Shown one piece after another: positions 16,190 to 23,802 of a DNA stretch of 42,157 bases (the stretch's first letter is position 1; each line of letters begins with the position of its first letter). Position numbers and translations under genes: made by a program. This DNA comes from an uncultured Collinsella sp. GTDB lineage: Bacteria; Actinomycetota; Coriobacteriia; Coriobacteriales; Coriobacteriaceae. Location: positions 1 through 42,157 of the forward strand of contig CABUIE010000015.1 of NCBI GenBank assembly GCA_902491565.1, in the 5' to 3' direction. Under the pieces are notes generated by a model. It did not search any database. It saw nothing but the letters and a program-made list of their open reading frames with translations, and was not told the DNA's origin.

Positions 16190-16427
16190 CCCCGTGGTCA
16201 AAAAATGCCAAATATGAGTACTGTCACAAATTTAGTGGCAGCAAATTGCACTGTTCCGGGCGCCGGGAATCCTCATTTGCCCAAAAGCAAGACAACGTTA
16301 TTCCCCATAAGTTCAATAAAATAGGCTTCCTAACGATAATGGATACCGTTAGGAAGCCAAAAAGACGTAAGACATATGTGACTATCTTGGCAACAGTACT
16401 CATATTTGGCATTTTTTGTCCACGGGG
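16190..16427. mobile_element. MITE-like element with 35-bp terminal inverted repeats
   Basis: The left arm (16190-16224) and right arm (16393-16427) are reverse complements over 35 bases with one mismatch. Each arm reads CCCCGTGG, one variable base, then CAAAAAATGCC and AAATATGAGTACTGT. The inner 26 bases match perfectly. The interior (168 bp) has no gene but contains a second perfect hairpin, GGCTTCCTAACG (16323-16334) with CGTTAGGAAGCC (16346-16357). No clear target-site duplication is visible. Small size, long terminal repeats and lack of a transposase fit a non-autonomous element; a regulatory cruciform is the alternative. Confidence 0.7.
16323..16366 (-). terminator. Hairpin inside the inverted-repeat element, possible terminator for folD
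   Basis: GGCTTCCTAACG and CGTTAGGAAGCC form a perfect 12-bp stem with an 11-base loop. On the minus strand it is followed by TATTTTATT, a fair terminator tail, and it lies about 100 bases after the folD stop. If the element is mobile, it may have supplied this terminator. Confidence 0.5.
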
Positions 16428-16460
16428 TATAGAACTAACCCCTTAAACAGCCCAAAACGC

Positions 16461-17315
16461 CTATTTCGATGCGCGCTCCGCCGCCTCAATCACGTGTTTG
16501 GCGAGAATCGCGGTGGTCACAGCCCCCACGCCGCCCGGCACGGGCGTGATGGCACCAACGACCGGCTCCGCAGCATCAAAATCGATGTCCCCGACCAGCT
16601 TGCCAGCGGCCTCGTCCCAGTTAATGCCAACATCAATGATCGTCTGGTCCTCACGAACGGCATCCGCGCCAATCGTGCTCGCGCGTCCAACGGCCGCAAC
16701 AACGATATCGGCAGAACGGCACTCGGCAGCAAGATCGCGTGTATGCGTATGGCACGTCGTCACCGTGGCATTGCGAGCCGTAAGCATGGCGGCAACGGGA
16801 CGACCAATCACCAGAGACCGACCGACGACCGCAACCTTGGCCCCATCCAGCTCAACACTGTAATGGTCCAGCAACGCCAACACGGCCTCGGCCGTGCAGG
16901 GAGCAAAGCCCTCGCCACGACCCGAAAGCGTGGTAAGCAGCGAGGCCGGCGTCATGGAGTCAACATCCTTGGCGGGATCGAGCGCCGCGGCAACCGCATC
17001 CTCGTCAAGTCCAGCGGGCAGCGGGCGAAACACTAGGCAGCCATGAACAGCGGGGTTGGCATTGATGTCCTTAATAGCCGCCAGCAGTTCATCCTGCGAA
17101 ACATCGGCAGGAAGCAAAACGCGGCGAGCCTCAATGCCAACCTTCTCGCAGCGCTTGAGGGCACCGCGCTCGTAGGACAGGTCGTCCTCGCGCTCGCCCA
17201 CACGAACAATGGCCAGCGTCGGCACAACGCCGCGTTCGCGCAAAGCAACGCAGCGAGCAACGAGCTCCTCGGTCAAAGCACGGGCAACGGGAGCACCCTT
17301 AAGCAGCTCGGCCAT
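16461..17315 (-). CDS. folD: FolD-like methylene-THF dehydrogenase with cyclohydrolase residues replaced
   Basis: A 284-residue FolD homologue. The C-terminal half is normal, with VVGRSLVIGRPVA, the DVGIN motif and TPVPGGVGAVT, so NAD(P) binding and fold are intact. A gap-free alignment with E. coli FolD as I remember it retains the tyrosine (Y48, in LSYERGALK), but the catalytic lysine two helical turns later is Ala52 and the glutamine of the VQLPLP motif is Phe96 (LVFRPLP). The aspartates of KDVD are kept. Lysine and glutamine serve the cyclohydrolase step, so the protein is probably a dehydrogenase only. The ATG follows AGAGGATAGCC, two bases after the neighbour's TAG. Confidence 0.9.
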   Translation of the reverse strand: MAELLKGAPVARALTEELVARCVALRERGVVPTLAIVRVGEREDDLSYERGALKRCEKVGIEARRVLLPADVSQDELLAAIKDINANPAVHGCLVFRPLPAGLDEDAVAAALDPAKDVDSMTPASLLTTLSGRGEGFAPCTAEAVLALLDHYSVELDGAKVAVVGRSLVIGRPVAAMLTARNATVTTCHTHTRDLAAECRSADIVVAAVGRASTIGADAVREDQTIIDVGINWDEAAGKLVGDIDFDAAEPVVGAITPVPGGVGAVTTAILAKHVIEAAERASK

Positions 17316-17317
17316 GG

Positions 17318-17950
17318 CTATCCTCTCTTCCTGGCTGCATCGGCGGCGCGGCGCGCCAGCGCATCGGCGCGCGGCAGCCACGTATCCAGCATCTCATCGC
17401 ACGCCGCCTCGAGCTCCTCGGCGCGTGCACGATCTTTCATAGACGTGGTGTTCGCAAAGAGCGTCAAGCTCGCGCCCTGCATGGCGGCGCGGCAGAATAC
17501 GGCGCCGCACGCCACATCGGACAGCAGCTGACGCGAACCCTTGTCGGCCATGTCCTCGAGCAGCGCCAGTGCGCGCCCGCAGGCATCCATAATGCGATAC
17601 GGCGGCATAGCGGCCACATGCAGCGCATCCTGAATCGCAGCCGGTCGGGCCGGGTCCTCACGCGGAATACCGTACGCAGCGGACACCTGGCCGTACGCAC
17701 GAACGTCCTCGGCGACCAGACCCACAAGCTCCTGCGCCAACTCGTCTGCCTGGGCAAACGCACGCGTCAGGTCATCCGCACGATCAGCAAGCGCGGGATT
17801 GGTCGCACCGTAGCGGGCAACCATTCCGCACAGCGAGGCGCCCAGCGCGCCCACAAAAGCGCTCGCGCTGCCACCACCGGGAACTGGCTCGCGCGCGGCC
17901 AGCGCCTCGGCAAAACCGCGACAGGTTTTATCCATCATCTCTTGGCTCAT
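17318..17950 (-). CDS. Cyclodeaminase/FchA family protein, likely methenyl-THF cyclohydrolase
   Basis: A 210-residue all-helical protein of the formimino-THF cyclodeaminase family, the size of stand-alone FchA rather than fused FTCD. The signature EPVPGGGSASAFVGALGAS lies near residue 20-40, followed by VAEDVRAYGQV and the late YRIMDACGRALALLEDM helix. In Clostridium, FchA opens methenyl-THF to formyl-THF. The partner folD two bases downstream lacks the cyclohydrolase residues, which favours that role here; a cyclodeaminase in histidine breakdown is the alternative. ATG 17950 follows GAAGGTG; GTG 17956 is possible. A promoter at 18028-18056 fits. Confidence 0.88.
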   Translation of the reverse strand: MSQEMMDKTCRGFAEALAAREPVPGGGSASAFVGALGASLCGMVARYGATNPALADRADDLTRAFAQADELAQELVGLVAEDVRAYGQVSAAYGIPREDPARPAAIQDALHVAAMPPYRIMDACGRALALLEDMADKGSRQLLSDVACGAVFCRAAMQGASLTLFANTTSMKDRARAEELEAACDEMLDTWLPRADALARRAADAARKRG

Positions 17951-18027
17951 ACGCACACACCTTCAAGTCATATACATCGGTCGGGCGGCAACCGCCGGCC
18001 AACCGCATCGATCAAGTAATGGTGCTA

Positions 18028-18056
18028 AGTCTAGCCCATAAGCACATGAGCGTCAG
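18028..18056 (-). promoter_or_regulatory. Promoter of the fchA-like/folD operon
   Basis: On the minus strand CTGACG (18056-18051) and TAGACT (18033-18028) are separated by exactly 17 bases, about 78 bases before the ATG at 17950. Confidence 0.6.
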
Positions 18057-18111
18057 CGCATCCGGCCATCGCGGATTTCTATGACACACGATAGGCGTCG
18101 GCACCGCAAAC

Positions 18112-18130
18112 ATGGGACACATGGCCCACC
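18112..18130. repeat. 19-bp direct repeat, copy 1
   Basis: ATGGGACACATGGCCCACC occurs here and, identical, at 18320-18338 in the same orientation, 208 bp apart. The core TGGGACACATGGCCCA is an imperfect palindrome. The two copies flank the region with the orphan terminator. Confidence 0.75.
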
Positions 18131-18238
18131 TTTCGAGACTTCCGGACGTCAAAAACTGGGGCATATCTATAAACAAGGAACCTGTTGGGGCAACGCCCAC
18201 GCACGCACGCCCCATTAAATCAACGGGCTCCTCACCCC

Positions 18239-18273
18239 GGGGAGAGCCGGTAGCTCCGGCTCTCCCCTCTTTT
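18239..18273 (+). terminator. Strong terminator with no gene upstream on its strand
   Basis: GGGGAGAGCCGG (18239-18250) pairs perfectly with CCGGCTCTCCCC (18256-18267) around TAGCT, followed by TCTTTT. The nearest upstream plus-strand gene is more than 9 kb away. An upstream segment GGGCTCCTCACCCC (18225-18238) could pair with the 5' arm instead, a layout like transcription attenuation. It may end a small RNA or a leader of the lipoprotein gene at 18411. Confidence 0.85.
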
Positions 18274-18319
18274 GCGCCCGGACATATTGCCACTTAACGG
18301 CGCAAATCCAGCCCCCAGA

Positions 18320-18338
18320 ATGGGACACATGGCCCACC
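18320..18338. repeat. 19-bp direct repeat, copy 2
   Basis: Identical to 18112-18130 (ATGGGACACATGGCCCACC) and in the same orientation, 73 bp before the lipoprotein start codon. Confidence 0.75.
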
Positions 18339-18410
18339 CTAGCGAGCCGTCCGCGCGTACAGTAAAGACAGGTAATCCATGGGCGGTTACAGATCGAGGA
18401 GGACACGACC

Positions 18411-19004
18411 ATGAAAAAGAAGGCCTTTGCGATTCTCACCCTCTGCTTGAGTCTCTTTGCTGCGGTTGCCCTGGTGGGTTGCGGCGGCAGCGGCGGCGCT
18501 ACCGGAAGCGGCGGTGGCGGCGGAGCAGAAAAGCCAGCCGTGGATATGAGGACCGACTTCATTTGGTTTAAGGTCGAGGTCCCCGAGGGCGTCGAGATCA
18601 CCGACGTTGCGGGCGATACCGCCGACAGGGCCCAGTTTAAGTTCACCGAGAGCGAGCACGCCAGCGATCGCTTCATCCCCGTCTTCGATCCTGACAAGAA
18701 CGCCGACGAGCTGTTCGACTACGAGGCCAAATGGAAGGCCAACTTTGAGTGGACCGAGAATGACCCCGTCAAGTACAACGGCAAGACTTGGCGCAACGCT
18801 TCCTATACACACTCGGGCGGCGTGACGACTGAGTACTTCACCGAAGCAGGCGGCGGCAGCGTATACGTGAGCATCGACAACGTCGAGGAGCACAAGGACG
18901 CCGTCGAGACCATGATGAAGTCTCTGGAGTTTGCCGATGATATCGCCAAGGCCAAGACCGAGGCTATGGATGTTAAGCTCGACGATATCGAGATTAAGCG
19001 CTAA
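18411..19004 (+). CDS. Secreted lipoprotein of unknown function
   Basis: The 197-residue precursor has a basic start (MKKK), a hydrophobic stretch and a lipobox ALVGC with the lipidated cysteine at about residue 24. A Gly-rich linker (GGSGGATGSGGGGG) leads to a compact domain of about 150 residues with alternating strands, including WKANFEWTENDPVKYNGKTW and GSVYVSIDN. The final helix (VETMMKSLEFAD) suggests a small alpha/beta fold. No catalytic motif is seen. GAGGAGG before the ATG is a strong ribosome binding site. It appears monocistronic, closed by the terminator at 19076. Confidence 0.88.
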   Translation: MKKKAFAILTLCLSLFAAVALVGCGGSGGATGSGGGGGAEKPAVDMRTDFIWFKVEVPEGVEITDVAGDTADRAQFKFTESEHASDRFIPVFDPDKNADELFDYEAKWKANFEWTENDPVKYNGKTWRNASYTHSGGVTTEYFTEAGGGSVYVSIDNVEEHKDAVETMMKSLEFADDIAKAKTEAMDVKLDDIEIKR

Positions 19005-19308
19005 GCGACTGGCGAGCGCAACGGGAAACACGAGCGCAGCGAAGCAAGCGACAGTAACCCAGCGCTTCGCACCAAGGGAGGGTCGGCTCACCGGCCCTCC
19101 CTTTCTTATGCCGGTAGCTGGCGAACGCGAGGATGCCGGACTCCAAAACTATCCCAAGCGCGCCAGTAGCACCAATAGACAAGCGCCTCAGCACGTCCGC
19201 CCGCCGATTAATAGCGCCATGCAGACAATTTAAGCCGACGCCTTTAAACATCTGGGCAGTATAGTATCCAAAACGAGCGCATAACCGCACCCTGCGAACG
19301 GAGGAGTT
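19005..19308. other. Gene-free stretch before the PI-PLC-like gene
   Basis: It contains the lipoprotein terminator and the leader of the next gene, with a TATAGT -10-like box at 19260-19265 but no clear -35. No coding frame or further repeat is convincing. Confidence 0.5.
19076..19107 (+). terminator. Intrinsic terminator after the lipoprotein gene
   Basis: GGGAGGGTCGG (19076-19086) pairs with CCGGCCCTCCC (19091-19101) with one G-U pair and a CTCA loop, followed by TTTCTT. It is 72 bases after the stop. Confidence 0.88.
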
Positions 19309-21795
19309 ATGACCGAACACCACGCCATCAGCCGTCGAGCATTCACGTTGGGCCTAGGACTCGCAGCATTGTCGCCTTTTGTAAGCCTGCCCGAAACCGC
19401 GGGATTGGGCCTTCCCGTGCGCGCGGCATTTGCAGACGACGCTGCCACCGCGTCGGACAGCCTCCACAATTTCGTCATTCGCCTTCGCCCCGCGGGCTAT
19501 TTTCGCACCGCGAGCGTCAACCAAGACGGCAACGTTCGCGGCAACGTCTGCCATCTGTTTAACGACGGCACGTCCAGCAAGCTCATCCTTGAGAACGTAA
19601 CGACCAAGAATGACGATACAAACTGGTACGCCATCCGCACCTTGCTCAATTTCGAAGAGCATAAAAAGACGGGCTACAGCATTTGGTCGGTCGACGACGA
19701 CTCGGACAAAGATGGAAAGGTCATCCACGTATGGGGCGGCGAGTATGACAACAAGCCCAGCCGCGCTTTTGCGTTCGAGCGTCAATCAAACGGAACCTAC
19801 ATCATCCGAGACCGCACGGTCGAGAAAGAAACCGAGAAAAAAGACATTAAGTACCTGGCAATAGAATCGAACGGCAAAGACCAGGACAACAATAAGATCT
19901 GCCATAAGAGTAAGAGCATTCCGTGGGAGCTCGAACTTATCGGTTACGACATGAAAAAGAACGATGCCACGGTTAGCAGCCTCGACTGGATCACGTACAG
20001 CAGCTACGTCGACGGACCATGTTGGATGAAATACGTCGACGACAACAAGTTCCTCGACGAGCTGAGCATCCCGGGTACGCACGATTCGGGCACCTGCAGC
20101 GTGGACAACGACACTGAGCCCCAATCCTCGCAAGTAAAATGCCAGCAGGATTACATTCCCACGCAGTTGCTCGAAGGCATTCGCTATTTTGATATCCGGC
20201 TCGGAAAGGGCGATGACCCCGGCATCGACCACGGGATTTTCTACCTACTCAAAAAAGACGGGAACTATCTGCATCTCTCCGATGTCATCGGGTACTTCAA
20301 AACGTTTTTGAACGAAAACCCGTCAGAAGCGCTCATCATGCTCGCATCGCGCGGCAACGATGAGGCTACCGACGAAAGCATAACGACGGCCTTCGCCAAG
20401 GTTATGGCCGATAACCCCAACCTGTTCTACACGTCGAGCCACGTCCCCACGCTGGGCGAGGTGCGCGGAAAGATCGTCCTGCTGCGTCGATTTGGGCTCG
20501 CCGGCAACAGCGTAAGCGGCCACACGTGGGGCCTCGACCTCACCCAATGGGATGACAAGATCAAGGCGCATTCCGGGCAGTCGATGTGTCTCGTCCAAGA
20601 CGCGCGGGGATTTGAAGCCATAGGGGAAACGGGCAATGAAGAGCCCTATTGCACCAAGGTATATGCCCAGGACAAGTACAAACTCGCGGGAACCGACAAG
20701 CTCAGCTGGGTCGATAATGCGCTGAAGGAAACGACCGGGCGCACGTGCAACAAGGTGGACGTCGTGGACGATGCCGGGGCCGAGGTGCAAGTCCAGGAGC
20801 GTTGCTGGTCTATCAACTACACCAGCTGCACGGGCTTGTCGCACGGAGGCAATCCTTTTACCTCGGCACGAGTAGTCAACGAGCATCTGTACAAGAGCCC
20901 GTACATCAATCCCAGCGGCACCGAAGATACAAAGTCAGATTACCTCAAGCACATTGGCATCATCGCATCCGACTTTGTTGATGCGGCGCTGGCCCGGAGC
21001 ATCTACCAGCGCAATTACAATTACGATACGAAGCACACGCAGTCGGCTTCGTGCTGCCTCCCGACCCGCATGCGCATGACGTACGGCGACTCGCTGAGCG
21101 ATGCCTCGCTCCAGGATGGCAAGACCGTTGGCGAGGGCCATTTCCGCCTTGTCGACAGCAGCAACGTACTCAACGTGGCGGCTTCGGGCCATGCGTTTAC
21201 CATCGAATACGTGGATGTCGACGCCTTGGGCAACGAGACCGTTACGGGGCTGCAGGGATCCGTGCCCATCGATATCGATCCGCGCGCACTGACACCCCAC
21301 TTTGAGGGGCTCGAAGGCCTTAAGGCCGGCGAGGATGTGCGCACAAAGGTCGCGGCGCTGCTCGAGGGCAAACTCGAAAACGATGCCTGCACGGCTCAGC
21401 TCGAGTTTGTGCACGACGCGGACGGCGCTCCGGGCACGGCAATGGCCGAGGGCGAGGCATTTACCGCGGGAACGTACTGGGTGCGCGCGAACGGTCTTTT
21501 GGGCGACGCGGCGCAAAACTACAAGCTTGCTAATGACGGAGCCGCGAGCTTTACCGTAGCGGCCTCGAGCAGTGCAGGCGGCACCGGCACCGACGGTGGC
21601 ACGGGTTCCAACGCAGGCAGCGCTGATAAGAACGGTAAGGGCAACAAGGGCAAGAACTCGGGCGGAAAACTCGCCGACACGGGCGACGGCTCTGGCATCG
21701 CCGCCGGGCTCGCCGCTGCCGCCGTGGCGACAACGGTCGCCGGCGCGGCAATGCTTGCCAATGACCGCGAAAACGTTGGGGACGACAGCGAATAG
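19309..21795 (+). CDS. Tat-exported, wall-anchored PI-PLC-like phosphodiesterase
   Basis: The 828-residue precursor has a twin-arginine signal (SRRAFTLGLGLAAL at 8-21). Residues about 55-212 look like a ricin-type beta-trefoil, ending in IPWELELIG. A PI-specific phospholipase C X-like domain follows (about 240-560), with SIPGTHDSGT (H258, D259), IRYFDIRLG (R297) and IDHGIFY (H308), so both catalytic histidines are kept. Later parts are a beta-rich module (about 600-750), a Gly/Lys stalk and LADTG (788-792) followed by a hydrophobic helix; the tail after it is acidic, unusual for a sortase signal. It may cleave phosphatidylinositol or GPI-type anchors at the surface. GGAGGAG precedes the ATG. 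Confidence 0.88.
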   Translation: MTEHHAISRRAFTLGLGLAALSPFVSLPETAGLGLPVRAAFADDAATASDSLHNFVIRLRPAGYFRTASVNQDGNVRGNVCHLFNDGTSSKLILENVTTKNDDTNWYAIRTLLNFEEHKKTGYSIWSVDDDSDKDGKVIHVWGGEYDNKPSRAFAFERQSNGTYIIRDRTVEKETEKKDIKYLAIESNGKDQDNNKICHKSKSIPWELELIGYDMKKNDATVSSLDWITYSSYVDGPCWMKYVDDNKFLDELSIPGTHDSGTCSVDNDTEPQSSQVKCQQDYIPTQLLEGIRYFDIRLGKGDDPGIDHGIFYLLKKDGNYLHLSDVIGYFKTFLNENPSEALIMLASRGNDEATDESITTAFAKVMADNPNLFYTSSHVPTLGEVRGKIVLLRRFGLAGNSVSGHTWGLDLTQWDDKIKAHSGQSMCLVQDARGFEAIGETGNEEPYCTKVYAQDKYKLAGTDKLSWVDNALKETTGRTCNKVDVVDDAGAEVQVQERCWSINYTSCTGLSHGGNPFTSARVVNEHLYKSPYINPSGTEDTKSDYLKHIGIIASDFVDAALARSIYQRNYNYDTKHTQSASCCLPTRMRMTYGDSLSDASLQDGKTVGEGHFRLVDSSNVLNVAASGHAFTIEYVDVDALGNETVTGLQGSVPIDIDPRALTPHFEGLEGLKAGEDVRTKVAALLEGKLENDACTAQLEFVHDADGAPGTAMAEGEAFTAGTYWVRANGLLGDAAQNYKLANDGAASFTVAASSSAGGTGTDGGTGSNAGSADKNGKGNKGKNSGGKLADTGDGSGIAAGLAAAAVATTVAGAAMLANDRENVGDDSE

Positions 21796-21825
21796 GCAAG
21801 CCCGCCTTTTAGACACATCGACTCA

Positions 21826-21865
21826 ATCGGGGGCGCAGAACACCGTTCTGTGCCCCCGATTTTTA
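21826..21865 (+). terminator. Intrinsic terminator after the PI-PLC-like gene
   Basis: ATCGGGGGCGCAGAAC (21826-21841) pairs with GTTCTGTGCCCCCGAT (21845-21860) with one G-T wobble around a 3-base ACC loop, and runs into TTTTTA. It lies between converging genes. Confidence 0.92.
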
Positions 21866-21889
21866 CCTTGGCCCTAACGCCGCTATCGG

Positions 21890-22159
21890 CTACATCACCA
21901 TGTTCAGCGCGTTCACAAATTCCTGGGCCTTCGCACGGCTGCTCAGGCTAAAGTCACAAGCAGTCAACAGCCTGTTACGTAGGAAAACATCGCGGCCCTT
22001 GATCCTGTTGACCCCCGTGATGTCCTTAAGATAGACAATCTCGGTGTGCTTGCCGCCGAAAGTGCCCTTCTTGAGCACCTCGATGCGGTTAGGGTAGATC
22101 TTGACGTCTTTAAACCTACCCGAACCTTTGTCCTGGAACAGCAGCGTGTTGTTGTCCAT
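21890..22159 (-). CDS. Small PH-like domain protein (89 aa)
   Basis: MDNNTLLFQDKGSGRFKDVK begins a compact protein with repeated beta-strands (VKIYPNRIEVLKKG, EIVYLKDITGVNRIKG, LRNRLLTACDFSL) and a C-terminal helix (RAKAQEFVNALNMVM). This matches the outline of bacterial PH-like domains, which bind ligands or partner proteins. No membrane segment is visible. ATG 22159 follows GGGAGTGA; a longer frame to 22204 has no ribosome binding site. It converges on the PI-PLC-like gene and is divergent from the nuclease gene. Function not known. Confidence 0.75.
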   Translation of the reverse strand: MDNNTLLFQDKGSGRFKDVKIYPNRIEVLKKGTFGGKHTEIVYLKDITGVNRIKGRDVFLRNRLLTACDFSLSSRAKAQEFVNALNMVM

Positions 22160-22327
22160 ACGCGTCACTCCCGTGGGGTTCGCTAAAACTGTCTCTATGG
22201 CCACATTTTAGTCACCGCAAGGCTCCCATGCGAAGGTGCCAGACAGCAAAGCAATTCGTGTCCGCGCGAGGCTTTAAACTAAATGCGATAAAGATGCATT
22301 CCACAAGAGGAAAGTGGGGCGACAGTG

Positions 22328-23377
22328 ATGGGCGAACTGGTAAACCGTGGAGAATCGGCAATCGTGCCCGAAGGTTTTTACAAGCAGGTCTCCTCGATTC
22401 TCAACGCCGCTCGCGACAAGGCCTATACCGCCGTTAACTTTGCGATGGTTGAGGCATATTGGGAGATCGGCAAGAGTATTGTAGATGAACAGGGCGGAGA
22501 GGAGCGCGCAGCATATGGAGAGGCATTGATTGCAGGCCTCTCCAGAAGGCTTACCGCGGATTTCGGAAGAGGCTTTGGCATCGCAAACCTTCGCAATATG
22601 CGTCAGTTCTTTCTTGCGTTTCCAATTCGCGACGCACTGCGTAGCGAATTGAGCTGGACTCATTACCGCAGGTTGATGCGCATTTCCGACCCTGATGCTC
22701 GCACCTGGTACATGAACGAATGCGCCGATTCTCGTTGGAGCACGCGTCAGCTCGAACGCCAGATCAACACCATGTTCCGCGAGCGCCTACTTGCCAGCAA
22801 GGACAAGGAGGCCGTCACCCAGGAAATCCAAAAGAGCGCCCCGGCTCGTCGCCCCGAGGATATCATCCGCGACCCATATGTACTGGAGTTTTTAGGTTTC
22901 TCGGACGATACTGCGTTTCGCGAGAGCGATCTAGAGCAGGCGCTCATCACGCATCTTCAGAAGTTCCTGCTGGAGCTTGGCCGTGGTTTCGCTTTCGAGG
23001 CGCGCCAAAAGCGCATCACCTTTGATGGGCGCCATTTCTATATTGACCTTGTTTTTTACAACTATCTGATGCGCTGCTTCGTGCTCATCGACCTTAAGAC
23101 GGACGACCTTACGCATCAGGACCTGGGCCAGATGCAAATGTATGTGAACTACTACACGCGCGAGCTCATGAACGAAAGCGACAATCCGCCCATAGGCATC
23201 GTGCTCTGCGCGGACAAAAGCGATTCGATTGTCGAGTACACGCTGCCCGAAGACAACGACCAAGTGTTTGCCGCCAAATACCTGCCGTATCTTCCAAGCA
23301 AGGAAGAGCTGGCGCGCGAACTAAGCGCTGAGTACCGCGCCATCAACGAAGCGACCAATGGCGAAACGCAAGGGTAG
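22328..23377 (+). CDS. DUF1016 (YhcG-like) PDDEXK nuclease family protein
   Basis: A 349-residue protein with the two-part layout of this family: an N-terminal helical domain (about 10-160, with YWEIGKSIVDEQ, GFGIANLRNMRQFF and LSWTHYRRLMRI) and a C-terminal PDDEXK-like nuclease core (about 180-330). The core shows FYIDLVFYNYLMRCFVLIDLK, supplying the acidic residues and the D-x-K. Members are often found near restriction or defence genes, but none is seen here. ATG at 22328 directly follows a GTG; GAGGAAAG lies rather far upstream. It sits between two gene-poor stretches, which suggests accessory DNA. Confidence 0.88.
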   Translation: MGELVNRGESAIVPEGFYKQVSSILNAARDKAYTAVNFAMVEAYWEIGKSIVDEQGGEERAAYGEALIAGLSRRLTADFGRGFGIANLRNMRQFFLAFPIRDALRSELSWTHYRRLMRISDPDARTWYMNECADSRWSTRQLERQINTMFRERLLASKDKEAVTQEIQKSAPARRPEDIIRDPYVLEFLGFSDDTAFRESDLEQALITHLQKFLLELGRGFAFEARQKRITFDGRHFYIDLVFYNYLMRCFVLIDLKTDDLTHQDLGQMQMYVNYYTRELMNESDNPPIGIVLCADKSDSIVEYTLPEDNDQVFAAKYLPYLPSKEELARELSAEYRAINEATNGETQG

Positions 23378-23439
23378 CAGCACGTTGCGACCGAAGCCAC
23401 CGCAGCCGTCGCAGGCGCACTCGCGGTTGCGACGCACGC

Positions 23440-23532
23440 TACGAAACAATACCGGTCATGGACGCCGGCAACGACATTCTAGCCGTGGCTGGCGAGCGTG
23501 ACCTGACAGGCAAAGACGCGGCCTTCGTCTGA
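23440..23532 (+). pseudogene. Possible 3' remnant of an unknown gene
   Basis: About 30 codons read like a protein C-terminus (YETIPVMDAGNDILAVAG, then ERDLTGKDAAFV, stop). There is no ribosome binding site and the upstream frame turns Arg-rich and unlike a protein. The terminator at 23557 fits the end of a former gene. The identity is unknown. Confidence 0.3.
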
Positions 23533-23556
23533 TGTGGGTCCATTGGCTGCCACAGA

Positions 23557-23582
23557 AAAGGGCCGGTTGCAGCCGGCCCTTT
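23557..23582 (+). terminator. Terminator-like hairpin in the gene-free stretch
   Basis: AAAGGGCCGG (23557-23566) pairs perfectly with CCGGCCCTTT (23573-23582) around TTGCAG. The T-run is short and mostly within the stem, so it could work on either strand. Confidence 0.6.
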
Positions 23583-23802
23583 AGACGATAATACCTGCGT
23601 TGCCCGCGCTTCCGAAGTGTGACTAGCTGAGGAGCGGGTTCCGCGGCACAACCTGATTTTACCCAGTGAGGAGGCTCTTTTGCAGCCGCTCCACTGTTTA
23701 TTTACATCTGGCACCCTCAAACAATCAGACGGCAGCCCGCACTCCTGAGAGCTGCCCCGCACCCCCGGCCATCACCTTACGGCAACAACCGGTGCTACTC
23801 CC

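Larger units (their letters stand above)
16107..16460. other. Gene-free stretch dominated by an inverted-repeat element
   Basis: The stretch holds the ribosome binding site and presumed promoter of the dipeptidase gene, the 238-bp inverted-repeat element (16190-16427) and a short AT-rich tail next to folD. The open frames in it lack ribosome binding sites and do not resemble proteins. Confidence 0.6.
17951..18410. other. Gene-free stretch with a promoter, direct repeats and an orphan terminator
   Basis: From left to right: leader of the FchA-like gene, its promoter (minus), a 19-bp repeat (18112-18130), a possible short plus-strand transcript ending in a strong terminator (18239-18273), a second copy of the repeat (18320-18338), and the leader of the lipoprotein gene with a TACAGT -10-like box near 18358. 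Frames of 61-99 codons on both strands lack ribosome binding sites and look non-coding. Confidence 0.6.
23378..23802. other. Gene-free stretch with a possible gene remnant and terminator
   Basis: No complete gene is seen. A plus-strand frame ending at 23532 reads YETIPVMDAGNDILAVAGER then DLTGKDAAFV and stops, which looks like a genuine protein end, and a strong terminator follows 24 bases later. The rest (23583-23802) has no recognisable feature. Confidence 0.5.

Noticed and set aside
16224..16446. Open frames inside the inverted-repeat element as a transposase remnant
   Set aside because: They are 62-116 codons, span the inverted arms, and show no DDE, HUH or other transposase motif.
18012..18297. 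Small proteins in the gap before the lipoprotein gene (both strands, 61-99 codons)
   Set aside because: No ribosome binding site and no protein-like pattern; they cover the direct repeats and the terminator hairpin.
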